Shown in pieces: positions 15,329 through 16,685 of a DNA stretch of 16,685 bases; the stretch's first letter is position 1, and each line of letters starts with the position of its first letter. The stretch covers positions 10,541-27,225 of the forward strand of contig DBWG01000102.1 in assembly GCA_002308635.1 (NCBI GenBank), given 5' to 3'. Both the position numbers and the translations under genes were made by a program. The notes under the pieces were generated by a model. The model was given only the letters and a program-made list of their open reading frames with translations, searched no databases and was not told where the DNA came from. Origin of the DNA: Ruminococcaceae bacterium UBA1244. GTDB lineage: Bacteria > Bacillota > Clostridia > Oscillospirales > Acutalibacteraceae.

Positions 15329-16018
15329 CTATAAAACAGAAAGCGGAGTAAAGCCCAAGTAGTCGCACGAAACAAGCCTGAAATTTATCCCGTACAATTC
15401 GCCTATAAAAGCCTTTTTTGCTGCATTGCCGCCGTGGATATGACCGTAGAAGCATTTTTTGATATTATACTCCCTGAGAACGGAAAGTATCTCCTCACAC
15501 TCCATGCCGTTGTATACCGGCGGATAGTGCAGAAAGACTATCGGGTCATAACCGTCCTTTACAGCGGGTTCGATGGACATTCTCAGCCTTCCGGCTTCAC
15601 GCTTTAAGATAAGCATATCCTCATCCGCTTCTGCGTCATAGAACCAGCCTCTCGAACCGCACAGTGCGATGCCGTCACGGACATAATAATTATTGTGAAG
15701 TATCGACATGGTGGAAAAGTTTTTTTCCTGCAGATACTTGTCCATCTTTGCCTTGGTCGTCCACCAGTAGTCGTGGTTGCCTTTGAGGATTATTTTCTTC
15801 CCGTTGAGGCGGTTAATAAACGAAAAATCCGCTTCCGTTTCGGTGAGCTTCATTGCCCATGAAACATCTCCTGCGATAACCACTGTATCTTCCGGAGAGA
15901 CAAGACGCTGCCAGTTGGCTTCTATCCTTTCGGTATAGTTCGTCCAGCCGCCGAAAACATCCATCGGCTTGTCTGTCCCGAAGGAAAGGTGAAGATCAGC
16001 TATTGCATAAACCGACAT
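15329..16018 (-). CDS. Calcineurin-like metallophosphoesterase
   Basis: A 229-residue single-domain protein with the metallophosphoesterase motifs in order: DLH (Asp8, His10), GDVSW (Asp51), GNHD (Asn81, His82), a His in FLHYPP (His164) and GHIHG (His193, His195). These bind two metal ions in a cytoplasmic hydrolase of phosphoesters, and the natural substrate is not evident. The start has GAGGAT upstream that overlaps the stop of the threonine synthase gene seven bases before, so translation is probably coupled. No biochemical link to threonine synthesis is implied. Confidence 0.9.
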   Translation of the reverse strand: MSVYAIADLHLSFGTDKPMDVFGGWTNYTERIEANWQRLVSPEDTVVIAGDVSWAMKLTETEADFSFINRLNGKKIILKGNHDYWWTTKAKMDKYLQEKNFSTMSILHNNYYVRDGIALCGSRGWFYDAEADEDMLILKREAGRLRMSIEPAVKDGYDPIVFLHYPPVYNGMECEEILSVLREYNIKKCFYGHIHGGNAAKKAFIGELYGINFRLVSCDYLGFTPLSVL

Positions 16019-16025
16019 ATCATCC

Positions 16026-16685
16026 TCAGTTTATTGCAAGGCTGTCAAGGACTGCCTTGGGCATCTCATCGACCTTACATGTAAATGTGAAGCGTACCTC
16101 TGCATCCTTGAGTGAAGCAAGCGGAGCGGGCACGGGAGTCTTTGTCTTTGCGGAAAGCTCGTCTACCATAGCGAATTCGTCATCCGGGAGTCTATCATCG
16201 CTGACAGCTTCAAGAACGCTCTTTGCAAACTTGTAGGGACTTGCTGTAGAAGCGATAACAGCGGGAGTTGTATCGCCTGTCTCGGAAACATACTGCTTAT
16301 ATACATCTATCGCAACGGCTGTATGTGTATCGCAGAGATAGTTCTCTTCCTTGTACATTTCGCTGATTGTCTTCTTTGTGTTCTCATCGTCGCAGAAGCC
16401 GCCGTAGAACATAGCGTCAAGCTTTGCCTTTACATCAGCGTCAACGGTATACTTGCCGTTTTCGGAAAGCTCCTTCATCCACTGAGCCACCTTTTCTGCA
16501 TTGCCGTCTGTGAGGTGATAGAGAAGTCTTTCGAGGTTGCTCGAAACAAGGATGTCCATTGACGGAGAGATAGTTGTATAGAAAGTTCTCTTTCTGTCAT
16601 AAGTACCTGTCTTGATGAAGTCAGTGAGAACGTTGTTTGAGTTTGAAGCGCAGATAAACTTGTTTACGGGAAGTCCCATATTCAT
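16026..16685 (-). CDS. thrC: Threonine synthase, C-terminal part (5' end beyond the window)
   Basis: Threonine synthase is the PLP enzyme that converts O-phosphohomoserine to threonine. The visible 219 residues are the C-terminal part; the gene runs off the right edge, and the ATG at the edge (MNMGLPVNKF) is probably an internal methionine. The segment GLPVNKFICASNSNNVLTDF is a strong threonine synthase signature, followed by SPSMDILVSSNLERLLYHL and the late STASPYKFAKSVLEA motif. The catalytic PLP lysine lies outside the window. It ends seven bases before the phosphoesterase start. Confidence 0.95.
   Translation of the reverse strand: MNMGLPVNKFICASNSNNVLTDFIKTGTYDRKRTFYTTISPSMDILVSSNLERLLYHLTDGNAEKVAQWMKELSENGKYTVDADVKAKLDAMFYGGFCDDENTKKTISEMYKEENYLCDTHTAVAIDVYKQYVSETGDTTPAVIASTASPYKFAKSVLEAVSDDRLPDDEFAMVDELSAKTKTPVPAPLASLKDAEVRFTFTCKVDEMPKAVLDSLAIN

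Overview
The window looks like a chromosomal segment of an endospore-forming Gram-positive member of the Clostridia, most like the Ruminococcus/Oscillospiraceae group. The evidence is a complete spoIIIAA-AH sporulation operon, nrdR, the tig-clpP-clpX order, strong AGGAGG-type ribosome binding sites, TTGACA/TATAAT promoters, and a secreted protein built from BspA-type leucine-rich repeats with Big_2-like and Tyr-rich modules. The species call is an inference from gene content; no rRNA or tRNA gene is present.

Layout, left to right. (1) 1-320, minus: N-terminus of a biotin-dependent carboxyl transferase, cut by the window edge, with its own promoter. (2) 321-734: no gene. It holds a MITE-like element of about 284 bp with imperfect inverted ends, then the terminator of the next gene. 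(3) 735-3093, minus: a secreted transglutaminase-like/LRR/Ig-like protein whose signal peptide lies in a different frame from the body, the two being separable by one base in a T6 run. (4) 3094-3568: no protein gene, but promoters in both directions and a putative orphan structured small RNA (about 3204-3359, minus) with its own promoter and terminator. (5) 3569-4855, plus: nrdR and a TIM-barrel metal-dependent hydrolase. (6) 4878-6658, minus: a TtcA-family tRNA thiolation enzyme translationally coupled to a DMT-family permease; the permease converges on the hydrolase over a shared hairpin. (7) 6788-11753, plus: the full spoIIIA operon, encoding the mother-cell side of the forespore feeding-tube complex. 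(8) 11816-15166, minus: trigger factor, ClpP and ClpX, a chaperone-protease operon sharing a bidirectional terminator with spoIIIA. (9) 15329-16685, minus: a calcineurin-like phosphoesterase directly behind the 3' part of threonine synthase, which runs off the right edge.

Most of the window is conserved core gene content. I do not see a wholly new multi-gene system. The observations most worth checking are the orphan RNA upstream of the LRR gene, the apparent AUA start codon of spoIIIAE (a clear signal peptide lies upstream of the first AUG and no AUG, GUG or UUG precedes it in frame), the signal-peptide frameshift of the LRR protein, the MITE-like repeat, and three Spo0A-box-like heptamers about 20 bp apart upstream of tig.
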